Below, piece after piece: positions 42,574 through 55,090 of a stretch of DNA of 64,000 nt (positions are counted from its first letter, which is position 1; every line of letters starts with the position of its first letter). The notes below the pieces were generated by a model. The model was not told where the DNA came from. It made no database searches and saw only the letters and a list, made by a program, of their open reading frames with translations. Both the position numbers and the translations under genes were made by a program. Source of the DNA: Heloderma charlesbogerti (Eukaryota > Chordata > Lepidosauria > Squamata > Helodermatidae); contig JANEZZ010002201.1 of assembly GCA_026122225.1 (NCBI GenBank), positions 1,240,001-1,304,000 of the forward strand, in the 5' to 3' direction.

Positions 42574-45500
42574 ATCAGGAGAGCTTTAAACTGCCTTTTA
42601 CGGGGAAGGGAGACATAAAGTTGAGGGTAACAATGGATGAAGGCTCATGCACCACAACAGAGAGAACAGCTCTAATAGTGCCCAATAATAGTCTTCAGAA
42701 ACATGCAGGAAGAAAGCCAGACTATAAAGCACATGGTCTTTGATGTCTATACACTAATGCCCAGAGTATGGGAAACAAACAGAACAAAGTTGAACTCTTA
42801 ATACATGAGGGAAATTATGACTTGATAGGTGTAACTGAAACTTGGTGGGATGACTCCTATGACTGGAATACAGCAATTGAAGGATATAACTTGTTTAAAA
42901 TGAACAGGAGGAACAGAAAGGGAGGTGGAGTTGCACTATAAGTTAAAAATACATGTCTCTGCACAGAAATACAGGAGGATAAGCTTGGTAGCCCCATCGA
43001 GAGCATCTGGGTTAAAATAAATGGAGCGAAGAATAAAAGGAACCTGGTGGTCGGAGTCTACTACTGGCCACCCAACCAAAGAGAAGACAAGGATGAAACT
43101 TTTGAAAAGCAAATTGCCAATGTTTCAAGAAAGCATGATGAAGTAGTAACGGGGGACTTCAATTTCCCCAATATTTGTTGGGAGACAAATTCTGCAAAAC
43201 ATGGCCCCTCCAAGAGATTCCTGACTTGTGTTGCTAATAATTTCCTCCTACAGAAAGTAGAGGAAGGAACTATTGGCTATCCTTGACTTGATCCTAAGCG
43301 ACAGAGATGACTTAGTGGATAAATTATCAGGAACTCTGGGGGAAAGTGACCATGTTATACTTGAGTTCTTGTTTCTAAAGGAAGCAAAAGCCGAGTGTAG
43401 CCAAACACATAACCTGGATTTTAGGAAAGCCAGTTTTAATAAACTCAGAACAATGATAAGTAAGGTCCCATAGCAAGGAACTCTAATGAGAAAAGGAGTC
43501 CAAGATGGGTGGGAATTTTTAAAAAAGGAAATTCTAAAGACACAATTACAAACAATTCCAGCAAGAAAAAAAGGTGGAAGATAACAGAAGAAGCCAATGT
43601 GGCTTCACAAAAAGCTAAGAGATGACCTGAAAACAAAAAAGAACACATAAGGGAAGTGGAAGGAAGGCCAAGCTACAAAGGAAGAGTACAGACAGGTAGC
43701 ACAGAATTGCAGGGATGGCATCAGGAAGGCTAAAGCTGAGAATGAGCTGAGGTTAGCGAGGGATGCTAAAAGCAACAAAAAGGCTTTCTTCAGAACGTGC
43801 ATAGTAAAAGACAGAGGAAACAAATGGTGGTTCAATTATTAAAAAAAGGATGACAAAATGATAACAGATGACAAGGAAAAGGCAGAAGTGCTCAATTCTT
43901 ACTTTGGCTGAGTCTTCCCGTGAAATAGGGTCTATGAGCCCCCTGGCAAAGGCGAAGTACAGGCTGAAGGGGCAGGATTGCAGCTTGAGATCGATAGGCA
44001 TATGGTCAAGGAACACCTAATTACTTTGAATGGGTTCAAATCTCCAGGGCCAGATGAACTGCACCCTAGAGTAATAAAGGAACTGGCAGCAGAACTCTCA
44101 GAACCACTGTCTATTATGTTTGGGGAAATCATGAAAGACGGGTGAAGTGCCAGATGACTGGAGGAGGGCTAACGTTGTCCCTATCTTCAAAAAGGGCAAA
44201 AAGGAGGAACCTGGGAACTACAGACCAGTCAGTCTGACATCACTCCCTGGGAAAATTCTGGAGCAGATTACAAAGCAATCCATCTGGAAGCACCTTGAAA
44301 ACAATGCAGTGATTACTTGAAGCCAACATGGATTTGTCAAGAACAAATCCTGCCAGATGAATCTGATCTCATTTTTTGATCAGGTAACCTCACTTGTGGC
44401 CTGTGGGAATGCTGTGGGCATCATCTATCTCGACATCAGCAAAGCTTTTGACAAAGCGCCTCATGATATTCTGATGAGCAAACCAGCTCAAAGTGGGCTA
44501 GATGAAACAACGATCAGGTGGATCCACAGTTGGCTACAGAATCGGACTCAAAGAGTGCTTCTCAATGGGATCTTCTCAAACTGGGGAGAGGTAATGAGCG
44601 CGGTACCGCAGGACTCAGTCCTGGGCCCAGTGCTCTTTAACAATGTTATTAATGACTTGGATGAGGAGGTGCAGGGAATGCTTATCAGATTTGCAGATGA
44701 CACAAAATTGAGTGGGATAGCTAATACCCTGGAAGACAGAAACAAAATTCAAAGTGATCTTGTTAGGTTGGAGCACTGGGCAGAAAACAACAGAATGAAA
44801 TTTAATAGGGATAAATGCCAAGTTCTGCACCGAGGAAAAAGAAGCCAAATGCACAGTTACAAGATGGGGGATACTTGGCTCAACAATACTACAAGCGAGA
44901 AAGATCTTGGAATTGTTGTCGATCACAAGCTGAATATGAGCCAACAATGTGATGTGGCTGCAACAAAGGCCAGTGCTCTTTTGGGCTGCATTAATAGAAG
45001 TATAGCTTCCAAATCCCATGAAGTACGACTTCCCCTCTACTCAGCACTGGTTAGGCCTTATCTTGAGGACTGTGTCCAGTTCTGGGCACCACACTTTAAG
45101 AAGGATGCAGACAAGCTGGAGAGGGTTCAGAGGAGGGTGACAAAGATGATCAAGGGATTGGAAACAAAGCCCTACGAGGAGAGACTGAAAGAACTGGGCA
45201 TGTTTAGCCTTGAGAAGAGAAGACTGAGTGGAGATATGTTAGTGCTCTTCAAGTACTTGAAAGGTTGTCACAGAGAGGAAGGCCAGGATCTCTTCTCGAT
45301 CATCCCAGATTGCAGGACATGGAATAATGCGCTCAAGTTACAGGAAGCCAGATTCCGGCTGATCATCAGGAAAAACTTCCTGACTGTTAGAGCAATACGA
45401 CAATGGAACCAATTCCCTAGGGAGGTGGTGGGCTCTCCCACACTGGAGGCATTCAAGACGAGGCTGGACAGCCATCTGCAGGGATGCTCTGACTTGGATT

Positions 45501-45598
45501 CCTGCATTGAGCAGAGGGTTGGACTCAATGGTCTTGTAGGCCCCTTCCAACCCTACTATTCTATGATTCTATGTTTCTCCCTGCTTGGGGAAGTGTAA
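42574..45598 (+). pseudogene. CR1-B ORF2 (endonuclease and reverse transcriptase), last 413 codons open
   Basis: The endonuclease region (about 42740-43475) shows TETWWDDS (about 42835), a GGGVAL block and GDFNFPNI (about 43153). An SDRDD...ESDHV block (about 43300-43345) completes it. Stops and frame shifts follow to about 44350. From 44357 one frame stays open for 413 codons. It holds YLDISKAFDKAPHDIL (about 44425), FADDTKLS (about 44690) and the C-terminal KRRLSGDM and RTWNNALKLQ blocks. The frame opens inside the domain, so it cannot make a whole polymerase, but it is the best-preserved coding piece in the window. Confidence 0.88.
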
Positions 45599-45937
45599 TA
45601 TATAATATTGACCTGCCATCCATGAGGGATAACCAAGGGTTCTATGTGGCAGGGCAGCCAAAAGGCTTTCCAGAAATACTGTGGTGGTGAGTGGGTGGCC
45701 ACCAGTCTCCACTCCTGCAGCCAACCACGCGCTCCCATCATGCGTGGCCACTGACTATTAAGGAACTTTAAGCAGTCATTCTGTCCCCCTTAACCCTTTC
45801 TTGTCCATACCCCAGACTCTTTCACATCAGTTGAACAGTAATCCTCCTATGCCAGTTTGACATCCGACAGTGTAGAATATTGTGTTTAGCAGTGGTGAAC
45901 TCGGGTTCAAGTCCTTGCAGAAGCCCTATTCTGGCAT
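45576..45937. other. No recognised gene or repeat
   Basis: Nothing supportable found between CR1-B and the next MITE. Confidence 0.4.
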
Positions 45938-46182
45938 TCAGCCAAACGCATGAGAGCACAAATTGTGTAGGGGGTATAGGGCCACCCCTCTGACCTCAAT
46001 CCAGCGCATGCTGCCCCCTGTGCTCCCAACCTGTTGAGTGTGAAGGTCTGAAAGGAGATTCTAAGCATGTTCAGCTGAATACACTTAAAAGCTTCCCTAC
46101 AATCAGGAACCTGTGGGGACGTTGGAGTTGAAGACAGTGCATGCACCCCCTACACAGGTTGTGCCCTCACATATTCAGCTGA
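45938..46182. mobile_element. Candidate MITE with TTCAGC ends
   Basis: TTCAGCCAAACGCATGAGAG followed by CACAA and TGTGTAGGGGG on the left is matched, with mismatches, by the inverted sequence at 46138-46182 (CCCCCTACACA, TTGTG, TATTCAGCTGAA). A further AGCATGTTCAGCTGAAT block lies at 46063. The superfamily is unknown. Confidence 0.5.
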
Positions 46183-47933
46183 ACACCTGAAGAGGACTTC
46201 AGCTGAAAGGCTCAGTGGGCAGTCCTGGGGCAGAAGACATTGGCAGGGTTCGCACAATCAGGGCAGGAAAACAAGCCATTGTAGCTTATTTCCCCACTGC
46301 CATGCATGCTGGTCACACACCACATCATTACCCCAATTAACCTCGCCAATGCACAGTTGTTGCATTGTCCAAATCCAGCAAGGGTGCGCAGTGGGGGTGG
46401 GTTACAAACCACTCCACAACCCTAGAACAAGCCATGGGTTGTGTGGTGATTTGTGAATAATAAAAAAAAAGATTTGCTGCACACTCTTGCTGGGTTCAGC
46501 CCCAATCACATGAACCCTCTCTCTATCTCTCAGCCTAGCATACGTCATCGTGATGTTAAAATGTTACTCTGATCTCCTCAGAGGAGTGGGGATACTCGTT
46601 AAATAACTGATGTGTAAACTTTCCCCAGAAACTGTATGTGTATGTGTGTGTGGGATTTCTTTAAGATATCTCAGTTCAAAGCTGGCGTACCTTAATCCCT
46701 AGATCTTTTTAAAATTGTAACCACGTAGTACCAGCAGACCTTTACCTTGGCTGTTTTTAGCTAATATCCAGCCCGCCCTTTGCATACAGAGTGGTAGCAA
46801 TATTATTAACAGTTTAATATTGTGTTAAATTTACTTTGCAAGAACATGCCAGCATAATAAGACTCATTATAAGTTAGCCTCATTATGCTCTTTTGCAGTT
46901 CTGATGAGAGTTCTCTGCTGAATTATTCAAAAGGATACAGCCTGAGAATATTACATACAAAATTACACTTATTCACTCACATTTTCCTTCTGCCTGGTAA
47001 AGCATGTCACTTCCAGTAAAACTCTCAACATTTAAGCACTGTTCATTAATCTCAGACACCAATGTTTGCTCCTACTAGAATATCAACAGGATTGTACTAC
47101 AAGGAAGATGTCATGTATATTTCGATTCAGCCACAGCTTCATTATTGTGAGCTAGAGGTGCATACACCGAACTCCACCTAAGTACTTTGCTTTTTTCCAT
47201 CAGTTTTCTTCATAGCGTTATATCCAAAGAAGTTTGTAGTTTGACACAGGTGCTTGAACATTCCCCCTTCTTTCTTTTCTGAGTAGAAGGTCGCAATCTT
47301 TTGCTTTCAACATTAAGCCACAGTTCTCTGTGACATCTGGAGTCAAGAACCATGATTTGTTTAAACTATGGTTAATGAAAACAAACCAGAATCAAACTCT
47401 GGTTTCAGATCTTAGCTTGTTTTGGAACCATAGTTCAAATCACTGTTCCCTGAGTTCAGATGTAATTGGAAACTGTGGTTAGTTTAAAACGGGAAATGGC
47501 ATATGAAAGAGAAGAAGGAAGGAGGGGCATGCAGGCCAAAGGCTCACTGCATGTCCATGGCTTCCTGCAATGCCTGAACACAGGTAGTGTTGATAAAGAG
47601 GAAACAGATGGAAAACTCTGGCAATGTCTGTGGTCTTTCATGCACATCCCTTAGTTACACCCTTAGATCATGGCCTTATTGTAGGCCAGAGAACTTAGGT
47701 TAAAAGTGACCAGGCCATTTAAGGTGGGCACTGGGGGAAATTGTCCGGAGCCACATGGAGGGGCCACATCATGATTGAACGGTAGGCATTGCTGTATTGT
47801 TGCCAGCTGTTTTGTTCAGAATCCCACCAACCTGAGCTCCATAAACCTAACGGGAAAAATCACAAAACAAACTCCTCTGTGGAGTATTGTTCTGCCATGT
47901 GTTAATCAAATTAAACACCATTGTAGTTGGTGG
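46183..47933. other. Repeat-like but unassigned sequence
   Basis: 46210-46460 has AAGCCAT and CACACCACA motifs of MITE character. 47320-47500 has several inverted AACCATAGTT/AACTATGGTT-like motifs, suggesting another palindromic MITE. I could not place the ends. No gene is seen. Confidence 0.35.
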
Positions 47934-47941
47934 CTAGTGCA

Positions 47942-48384
47942 CAGGGATAGCCATTGCAGGGAAATCCAGCTCTTTGGGGGCTCACTGGATTTCGTTGGAG
48001 GCCCTGCATTTGCGAGCTGAACTCGGGCTTTGTCCCCAAATCTGGGAACTTTCTCATTCCCCCCCCCCTTAAATTGCCATTTGGGCAAATTGAGGGCATA
48101 ATTTGTTCAAATTATGGCTCTAATGTGCTTAATTTTGCACAAATTGCACTTGCAATTTGCGCAAATTAAGCACATTACAGCGGCAATGTGTGCAGATTAA
48201 GCAAATTATGGCCACAATTTGCATACATCATGCAATTGTAAGGGGAATCCCCCCCATTTGCGAGCTGGTGCAACCTGATATAGATCGAGTCAAGGTAGCT
48301 TATGGATAAGCGAGCCAGAGTCCGAGGAGCCAAGCTGCTGAAAGCTCGGCAAACTTCCCCAGACGGATTCCTCCAGCATCCCCA
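47942..48384. mobile_element. FB-II: AT-rich fold-back hAT-like element (443 bp)
   Basis: A perfect 8-bp duplication CTAGTGCA flanks it (47934-47941 and 48385-48392). The ends are CAGGGATA and GCATCCCCA. The right end read inward (TGGGGATGCTGGAGGAATCC) resembles the B end of FB6/FB14 (TAGGGATATTGGAGAAATCC). The core (48080-48235) is a chain of AT-rich hairpins, including TAATGTGCTTAATT pairing with AATTAAGCACATTA across 48120-48176. No TACGTA modules occur. I read it as a distant relative of the FB family. Confidence 0.78.
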
Positions 48385-48392
48385 CTAGTGCA

Positions 48393-49715
48393 TCACCAAT
48401 TAGACTGAATGGTTCAGAAATGGATTTGGCTACTCTCACACCCCATTAACAAAATTAGCAATAGATCCTTTCTCTCTCCTTTCTGTCTTTGCCAGGCGCC
48501 AAGTGGCCAGGCCACGTAGACTGCTGAGACAGGTCATTCCAAATCAACTGTAGTGACAATTGCTTCCAGGTAACTGATTCCCTTGGGTTCTTCTTGGCCA
48601 GCAGAAGTTGCCTCCGCCTGTGAGTTTAGCTTCAGAGTGGTCAGAGACAAGCAACTGAGGAGGCCTATTCATCCGTCTGCATGCAGCCTGGGCCTGGGAC
48701 CAGCAGAACAATAGCTGGGAGCGCGACAGTTGATCTTGCCAAATAGGCCTGATAGTGTGGCAGAGTTATTTTTTCATTGGTCCTGCCCTATTCTGTAGAT
48801 ACTAAATTTCCAATATGGATATTGGCAGGTAGCACAGTGTCCCCAGGGGTAGCTCCAGAGCAGGACAAGTATTCCCCCAGACAAGTGGCTTTTCCCCATT
48901 GCTGACCCCTGTAAGAGATGGATTTCCCTGCACTGGTCTGAAGAAGGGCTTTCTTGCACTGGGCTCCTGCACAGGGTTGGAGGGAAAGCGGGCAGGGCTT
49001 GTGGGTGGTCCCTGTTTTATAGCAAAAACTAAAGAGGGTAGCATATTTATTATGGGTAGAAAAGACTGCTCTCTCTATTAGGCTTTTAGCCCTCCCCCAA
49101 GAGTGTTAAGCTTTGGTTTTCAGTATTGATGTCTGTACGTTATAGCTATTTGAGTGAGAAAAGAGTTTATGGGTGTGGGGGCCTCAGCAATGCACATGGA
49201 TACATCCAATAGTACATGGTAAACATGCATAGCTATTGACTCAGTTATTGCTTTTACTATTTTCAATGCTTTTCAGAAATTTCTGCTTTTATCTAACTCT
49301 CCCCTTTTCATATTTTGAAGAATGAGCTTTCTCCTCATTATACTGCATTAAAAATAAATTATGGTCAACAGTGCTGCTGTCAAGAATGTTATAATTACCT
49401 GTTCTCTCTATAAAATGAAATCTCCTGAGAGAAATTACTTTTGATAATCTCATATCTGAATTGGCTCCCAAGAAAAGTAGGAACAAAGTGGGATAACTTT
49501 TACAATAACCTGAATGTACTTTGTCATTATGTGTAAACATTTTCTTTACGTTCCTTGATGTATATATTCGTAGATGAAACATGAAAAGTGAATCCTACAT
49601 GCAGAAGGACTGAAGGAGTGCTATACATTGCAGCTGAATGCAATGTAAGTTTTTTGCACTTCAATTTTAGAGGCAATCCCTAAAATATTAACATACTTCT
49701 GATGTTTTATCTAGC
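48393..49715. other. No recognised gene or repeat
   Basis: Nothing supportable found. Confidence 0.4.
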
Positions 49716-49806
<91 letters not shown>

Positions 49807-49815
49807 ATCTATCTT
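49716..49815. repeat. (GTCT)n-(ATCT)n microsatellite
   Basis: A GTCT tract of about 35 bp continues as an ATCT tract of about 60 bp. Confidence 0.95.
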
Positions 49816-50203
49816 AAGGATTATATGCATATTCTCCCTGCCCATCTATATCCCTATCTATGATTATATGCATATCCCGCCCCCCGCCCCAGATATCACA
49901 CAGTGTGTAGGTGGGGTTCAAATGAACATTGTGCCCCCAGGCCTGTCAGAGTCTTAAAAAGAGCCTGGGGGCACATACACACACGAATAAATACAATAAA
50001 TAAATAATGATATAATTAATCACTTCAAATACACCTTATGAGTAGTTTCAATAGTTTTACCGGACATGGATTGCTGCGGCTGCTGCTGTTACATTTATAT
50101 CTGTGGCAGCTGGTGGGCAGAGGCGGAGTCAAGGGGACATGAGAGGATCCCCCACTCGCTCCCAGCCAGAGATGCAATATAATATTACATTCATTCACTG
50201 CAC

Positions 50204-50283
50204 AATCTTACGGCTGCTAGGCAGCATCTAGACAGCCATAGGATTTTTCGGTTTATGGGAAACGAGCTTGGAGCCAGCGCTCT
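50204..50283. mobile_element. CAATCCTAT MITE end fragment
   Basis: GCACAATCTTACGGCTGCTAG followed by GCCATAGGATTTTT and GTTTATGGGAAACG matches the left end of the 37310 copy. It is cut off at the SINE that follows. Confidence 0.5.
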
Positions 50284-50511
50284 GAGCTCAGTTCCCAGAA
50301 GAAACATTTATATCCTACCTTTTTTTCCTCTTGCAAGGAACCCATGGCAGCTTACATGGTCTTCCTCCTCTCCATTTTATCTTCACAACAACCTGTGAGG
50401 TATGTGAGGCTGAGAGTCAGTGACTGGTCCAAAGTCACCCTGTGAACTTCTTGGCTGAGTGGTGGCTAGAACCTAGATCTCCCGAGTCCCAGTCTAACAC
50501 TAGCTCTCAAA
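50284..50511 (-). mobile_element. Sauria-type tRNA-derived SINE, reversed
   Basis: On the minus strand the order is a B-box-like GGTTCTAGCCACC, then GGGTGACTTTGGACCAGTCAC, CCTCACAGGTTGTTGTG and an AGGTAGGATATAAATG tail, the same order as at 24257. The head is slightly shortened. Confidence 0.85.
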
Positions 50512-51252
50512 TTATATGTTCAGGTATTTATCTTAGGTTTTATGCAGGGCCTGCTTGGATAGCTAAGATTAGTTAACTGAAGATGGATTCATATCGCCAT
50601 ATTTTTGAGATGGCTATTGGAATTATGACATGATGTCAAGGCCGTTTGAACTTTTGAAGATTTTAACAATGAATTTCTTTACAACAACGTTTGAAAATTA
50701 TTAGTACAAATTATTTTGGTACCATTTGCTATATTATTCAATTTACTGGCCTCTGTAGAATTGATGCAATGCTACATGTTTGGCCTAGATTTCTTTTGTA
50801 AAAGATGTCTTTAAGGATATATTTGGGTGCAAGAGAGAGAGAGATCCTAAAACCAATAATAAAAGGCAATGTCATTATGGAGCAATACTTCAATAGACCA
50901 AGCCACCTCCAGCCTCGTGTAATGTAGAGCTGTGGGAGGAGGAGGTTAGAGATAGGTTAAGGGGAAGATAAAAGACTTCCCAAATTTGACTTCATGGCAA
51001 TAATGCCTCTGAAACATCACCAGGATTTTAAAGTTCCTATTCTAAATTACTGAAGTCACCAGAAAGGTTTTTGTTTGTTGCAACCAGGAGAAAAGGAAAG
51101 GCTCAGCTGTAGGAATGTCCTGTTGATGCTGTGGCTTAGGGAAAATGCAGCAGGGAGTGGATCGTGCCCCTTCCATTTTATTTAATTGAAAACTGAAAGC
51201 ATCATTTAACATGAACTAATAAGGAAATATAGGGAAATAAGTGGCCGCATCT

Positions 51253-51530
51253 CTCGGCCATTTATTTATTTATTTATTTATTAAATAAATAATTATTTTT
51301 AATAAAAAAATAAATTTATTTATTTATTTATTTTAAAATAATAAATTTATTTATTTATTTAAATAATAAATAAATTTATTTATTAATTAAATAAATAAAT
51401 ATTTATTTATTTAAATATAAATAAATATTTAATGTTTATTTAAATATAAATTTAAATAAATTTAATAAATTAAATTTATATTTATTTAAATATAAATTTA
51501 AATATAAATTTAAATTTATTTATTTTTTAA
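51253..51530. repeat. (AAAT)n/(ATTT)n low-complexity palindromic tract
   Basis: About 280 bp of almost pure A and T made of alternating ATTT and AAAT blocks on both strands, forming many overlapping hairpins. No coding or transposon content. Confidence 0.95.
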
Positions 51531-52995
51531 ATCTTTTCTAACATCTTCTGTCAACAAAATTCAGTGCAAATCTTTGTTGTAGCCTTTCTTGTTTGTTGGA
51601 GGAAAATGATGCCATGCTGCTAGCCTATGAAAATTAGTCAAAATCAAAATGGGGAGGGGGATTTTGATAATATCCCCCCCTAAAGAAATGAGATCCACCA
51701 TTTCAGCAATTTTATGAGATAAGTTAGAACATGCCCCCAGTGTTAAGGCAACCAAGCCTATGCTCTTTCCTGAAATCTAGTAGTGTGCGGTTGACTTATT
51801 GTGGTACAACGAGGATGGATATGCAAGTTCAGCTGCATGTGTCCATGTCGCCTCAGTTACCGGCAACTAGCTCACCATGCAGTGGTAGTGGGCAATGAAA
51901 TCACCAGCACAGCAATGCAAAATGAGGACTATTGCCTGAGCAATGGGACATGCTTCTTCCCTACTTCCTGTTCAGAGTGAGGGTGATGGGGTGGCTCTGT
52001 TTTTCTTCCATGAACATAATCACAAAGACAAATCTAATTGGGTACTTGGTGCCATGACATCATTACATTCACGATGTGATTCCTAATTGACTGGGATCAG
52101 ACAGTAGAGAAGAAAGAACTCCTTAAGACATGCTCTGCCTACTTTTTTCTTTTTTTTTTGTATTATGGTCAGTTGACTACTAACATTTCTTGATGAGTAG
52201 TCTTTGCAGGCAAGTGCAAATGCCTACAGAAGCTAAATTAAGCCTTGAATATAAACAAAGAACCATTTTCGTGTTGCAGCACATCCAAAATTCGTATTGT
52301 GCTGTCTCTGTAGATTAAATTAGTGTACTGTACCTTAATTCAGACCCCTATAATTATTTACAAAATTCTCTCTTTTACAGCTTTATTTTTGATAACCTTT
52401 GAAATTATTTTTATGTTATGTGTATGCTGATTTTGAACCATGGCACTCGTTTAATGCAGGTCAGGAGTGTCCTTGTTGGAAATGCATGGTTGTTGTGATC
52501 CACAGGAATGAATGTAATAGTCCAATCTGGAGGTGGAGAGGATATCTTTTCGTTTATGTTTCATCCTTGACTGCCAGGGGGATGGATACCCAGGAGAACA
52601 GGCAGGGTTAGAGAAATCAGTTTGAAGTTGTTTTCTCTCTTTTGTACTCGGCCCCCTGTGAGTAAGAGGACCTTTTCAGAGGTCAAGTCTGCTGATTCAG
52701 AGAGTCTTAGCTCAAAAGCTTATGAAAGTTGCTGGAAGTGTTTAAGTCTTGCCACATCAGTGGCATGATGGGAATGAAATGTAGAGATTAAAGGGTATAT
52801 TTCAATTAAACAAAACTCTAAATTGAATAATTAACAAGGCATACAAAATAGGAGAGAAAATATGTAGCAACACTTTCAACTCCAGCATCTTCATTTCTTA
52901 CTTAAAATATCTGACTAAGAGCTAAATTCTGCTTCCTGCTACCATCAGTGATGTTTCCATTCCTCCTTTTATAGTAAAAAGGTTAATTGTCATGT
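51531..52995. other. No recognised gene or repeat
   Basis: Nothing supportable found; a T run occurs near 52150. Confidence 0.4.
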
Positions 52996-53334
52996 AAAAA
53001 AAGGTAAAGGTGTCCCCAACCAGTCGTGTCCAACTCTAGGGTGCGGTGCTCATCCCCGTTTCTAAGCCGAAGAGCCAGCGCTGTCCGAAGACGCTTCCGT
53101 GGCCATGTGGCCGGCATGACTGAACACCGAGGTGCACGGAACGCTGTTGCCTTTCCCGCCAAAGCGGTACCTATTTATCTACTTGCCATTTCTTGCTTTC
53201 GAACTGCTAGGTTGGCAGGAGCTGGGACTGAAGACGGGAGCTCACTCTGTCACGCGGCACTCGGGTCTCGAACTGCTGTCCTGCCGACCTTCCGGTCTGC
53301 AGTTCAGCGTCTTAACCACTAAGCCACCGCGGCT
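52996..53334 (-). mobile_element. Squamate tRNA-derived SINE (ACASINE2-like), reversed
   Basis: On the minus strand it starts at 53334 with a tRNA-like head. The A box TGGCTTAGTGGTTAAG lies at 53311-53326 and the B box GTTCGAGACC at 53264-53273. A body with TGCCGGCCACATGGCC follows, and it ends in ACACCTTTACC and a T run. An ORF on the other strand is a shadow. The family name is from memory of squamate repeats and is less certain than the SINE call. Confidence 0.85.
53264..53326 (-). promoter_or_regulatory. Internal RNA polymerase III promoter (A and B boxes) of the SINE
   Basis: The A-box-like (53311-53326) and B-box-like (53264-53273) sequences are in the correct order and spacing for a type 2 polymerase III promoter. 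Confidence 0.7.
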
Positions 53335-53909
53335 ACTACTACTGTGTTAATAAAAAGTTTTACTGTTGTTTTAAAAGGCCAATGTGAACATTCGTTCTTA
53401 ATCTCCTCCCTTCCTCCCCCCTCCACTTACTGGTCAAAGGGGTGATGCAAAATGAACATATCCAGGGCTCACTCATGCACTAGCCTAGCAGAAGATTCTG
53501 CATGTGTAGTGGCAAAGCGAGGATATGTCTGCCGTAAAGCAGGCAATGTAATGTGTGGTGCACATGGCAAACACCTAATCTGTAGGAGCTTTTCCCCATT
53601 TGATACAGAGGAAGGATCTTGCGAGTCAGATATACATGTGCCTGGGCTTGCATGTGCATATCCCCCATGCTGCATGTGAGGAGAGTTGCATGTACTCCTT
53701 GACCACATGTCCTGGATTCTCAGGCAGTGAGCAGTATATCCCCAGAGTTCACTGTATGATAGTACCAAAGCACATGACATGAATATCTGAAAAACAAATG
53801 TGACATCTTGCTGATGTCGCAGGGGTGCTAAAATGGCATCGTAGGTGAGGCAGATTCATGAACATAAATTATTGTGATTTGAATAACAGACTGCATACAG
53901 GGTCAGTTT

Positions 53910-54010
53910 CATTCATTCATTATATTTCTATACCACCCCATAGCTAAAGCTCTCTGGGCAGTTCACAAAAATTAAAAACCATTTTAAAAAGTATAAAAAC
54001 AGTCATGTTT
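53910..54010 (-). mobile_element. LINE 3' tail, reversed
   Basis: Minus-strand GAACTGCCCAGAGAGCTTTAG then GGGGTGGTATAGAAATATAATG and ATGA repeats resemble the LINE tail near 41060. Only the tail remains. Confidence 0.5.
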
Positions 54011-54029
54011 CAGAAAGTAGCACTGGGAA

Positions 54030-55090
54030 AGTTTTGCTTGCCTGCAAGGCACTTGTGCTGTGCAGCCCCACAAGGTTCCATCTTATCCCCCACACCTTTT
54101 AATATCTATATGAAGCTCCTTGTGTGGTCATCCAAGGGCCTGAAGTATCTTCATCAATATGTTAATAATGGATGACGGCCAATAAACCAGGCGAATGAAG
54201 GCCAATGGGCTGGATGAAGGCCAATAAACTGATAAGACAGAAACACTGTGGTGGATGGTTCTTAGGTCTGGTAATTAGGTATACAACATGTTCTAGCTGG
54301 GGTAGACTTTCCGTAAAAGAAAATGTATGTAGCTTGGGGGTGCTCTTGGATCCAGCATTGTCACTGGCATGGAGTGCCTTTTAACAGCTTTGGCTGGTTC
54401 ACCAGTTACAACTGTTCCTGGACACAGGTAGTCTGGCCACATTGATCCATGATTTGATAATGTCCCAATTAGAATACTCTACATGGGGCTGCCCTTGAAG
54501 ACTACCTAGAAGCTTCAATTATTGAAGAATGCGGTTGCCAAAATTCTGACAAGTATAACCAGATGGAATCATATTATACCAATTCCGAAAGCGTTGATTT
54601 GGTTGTCTATTCACTCCTGAGTACAATTCAAAGTGCTGATGCGTCCTTTTAAAGCCCTGAATGGCTTCGGATCCCATTATCTGAAAGAGTGTCTCTTCCT
54701 ATACCAGCCTGCTCTTGTTTCAAGATCTTCAGAGGAGGCTTTTCTCTGTATATTTTTGCTAGGGAAAGTTCATTATATGGCAACAAGAAAGGGAGAGCCT
54801 TTTCTGTGGTAGTGCCCCAGCTTTGGAATGCCCTCTGCATAGGAATAGGACTGGTACCAACATTACAATCTTTTCAGATCTTGGTCAAAATGTATTTATT
54901 TGCCCAGGCATTTTAAAGTTGGTATATTGTTTCATCTGCTTTGCTTGTTTTTAGCTGACTTTAAATTATTTTATGAAGATTATTTTATTTATTTGTTGTA
55001 CAGATGTTATGATTAGTTTTGCTTATGTCTAGTGAAAACTGCCCTGGTATCCATGAGCATGAAAGATTGTCTAAAAATATTTTAAATAAA
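54030..55090 (+). mobile_element. L2-D: decayed L2 LINE
   Basis: It starts in the reverse transcriptase with an FNIYMKLL-like block near 54100 and runs through WNALCIG (about 54828), the C-terminal WN-LP region. It ends at TTTTAAATAAAATA near 55087. Frames are broken throughout. Confidence 0.7.

Larger units (their letters stand above)
41215..45575 (+). mobile_element. CR1-B: long CR1 LINE split by FB12
   Basis: A nearly full set of CR1 parts in order: ORF1 with a Cys cluster, coiled coil and esterase, then ORF2 endonuclease and reverse transcriptase, then a short 3' end finishing in two ATTCTATG units (45559-45574). That octamer repeat is the classic CR1 3' terminus. It differs in 3' end from CR1-A, so two CR1 subfamilies are present. 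It is interrupted by FB12 and broken by several stops, but its last 1.2 kb is open. Confidence 0.92.

Noticed and set aside
53026..53322. 98-codon open frame
   Set aside because: It lies antisense within a tRNA-derived SINE with clear A and B boxes.
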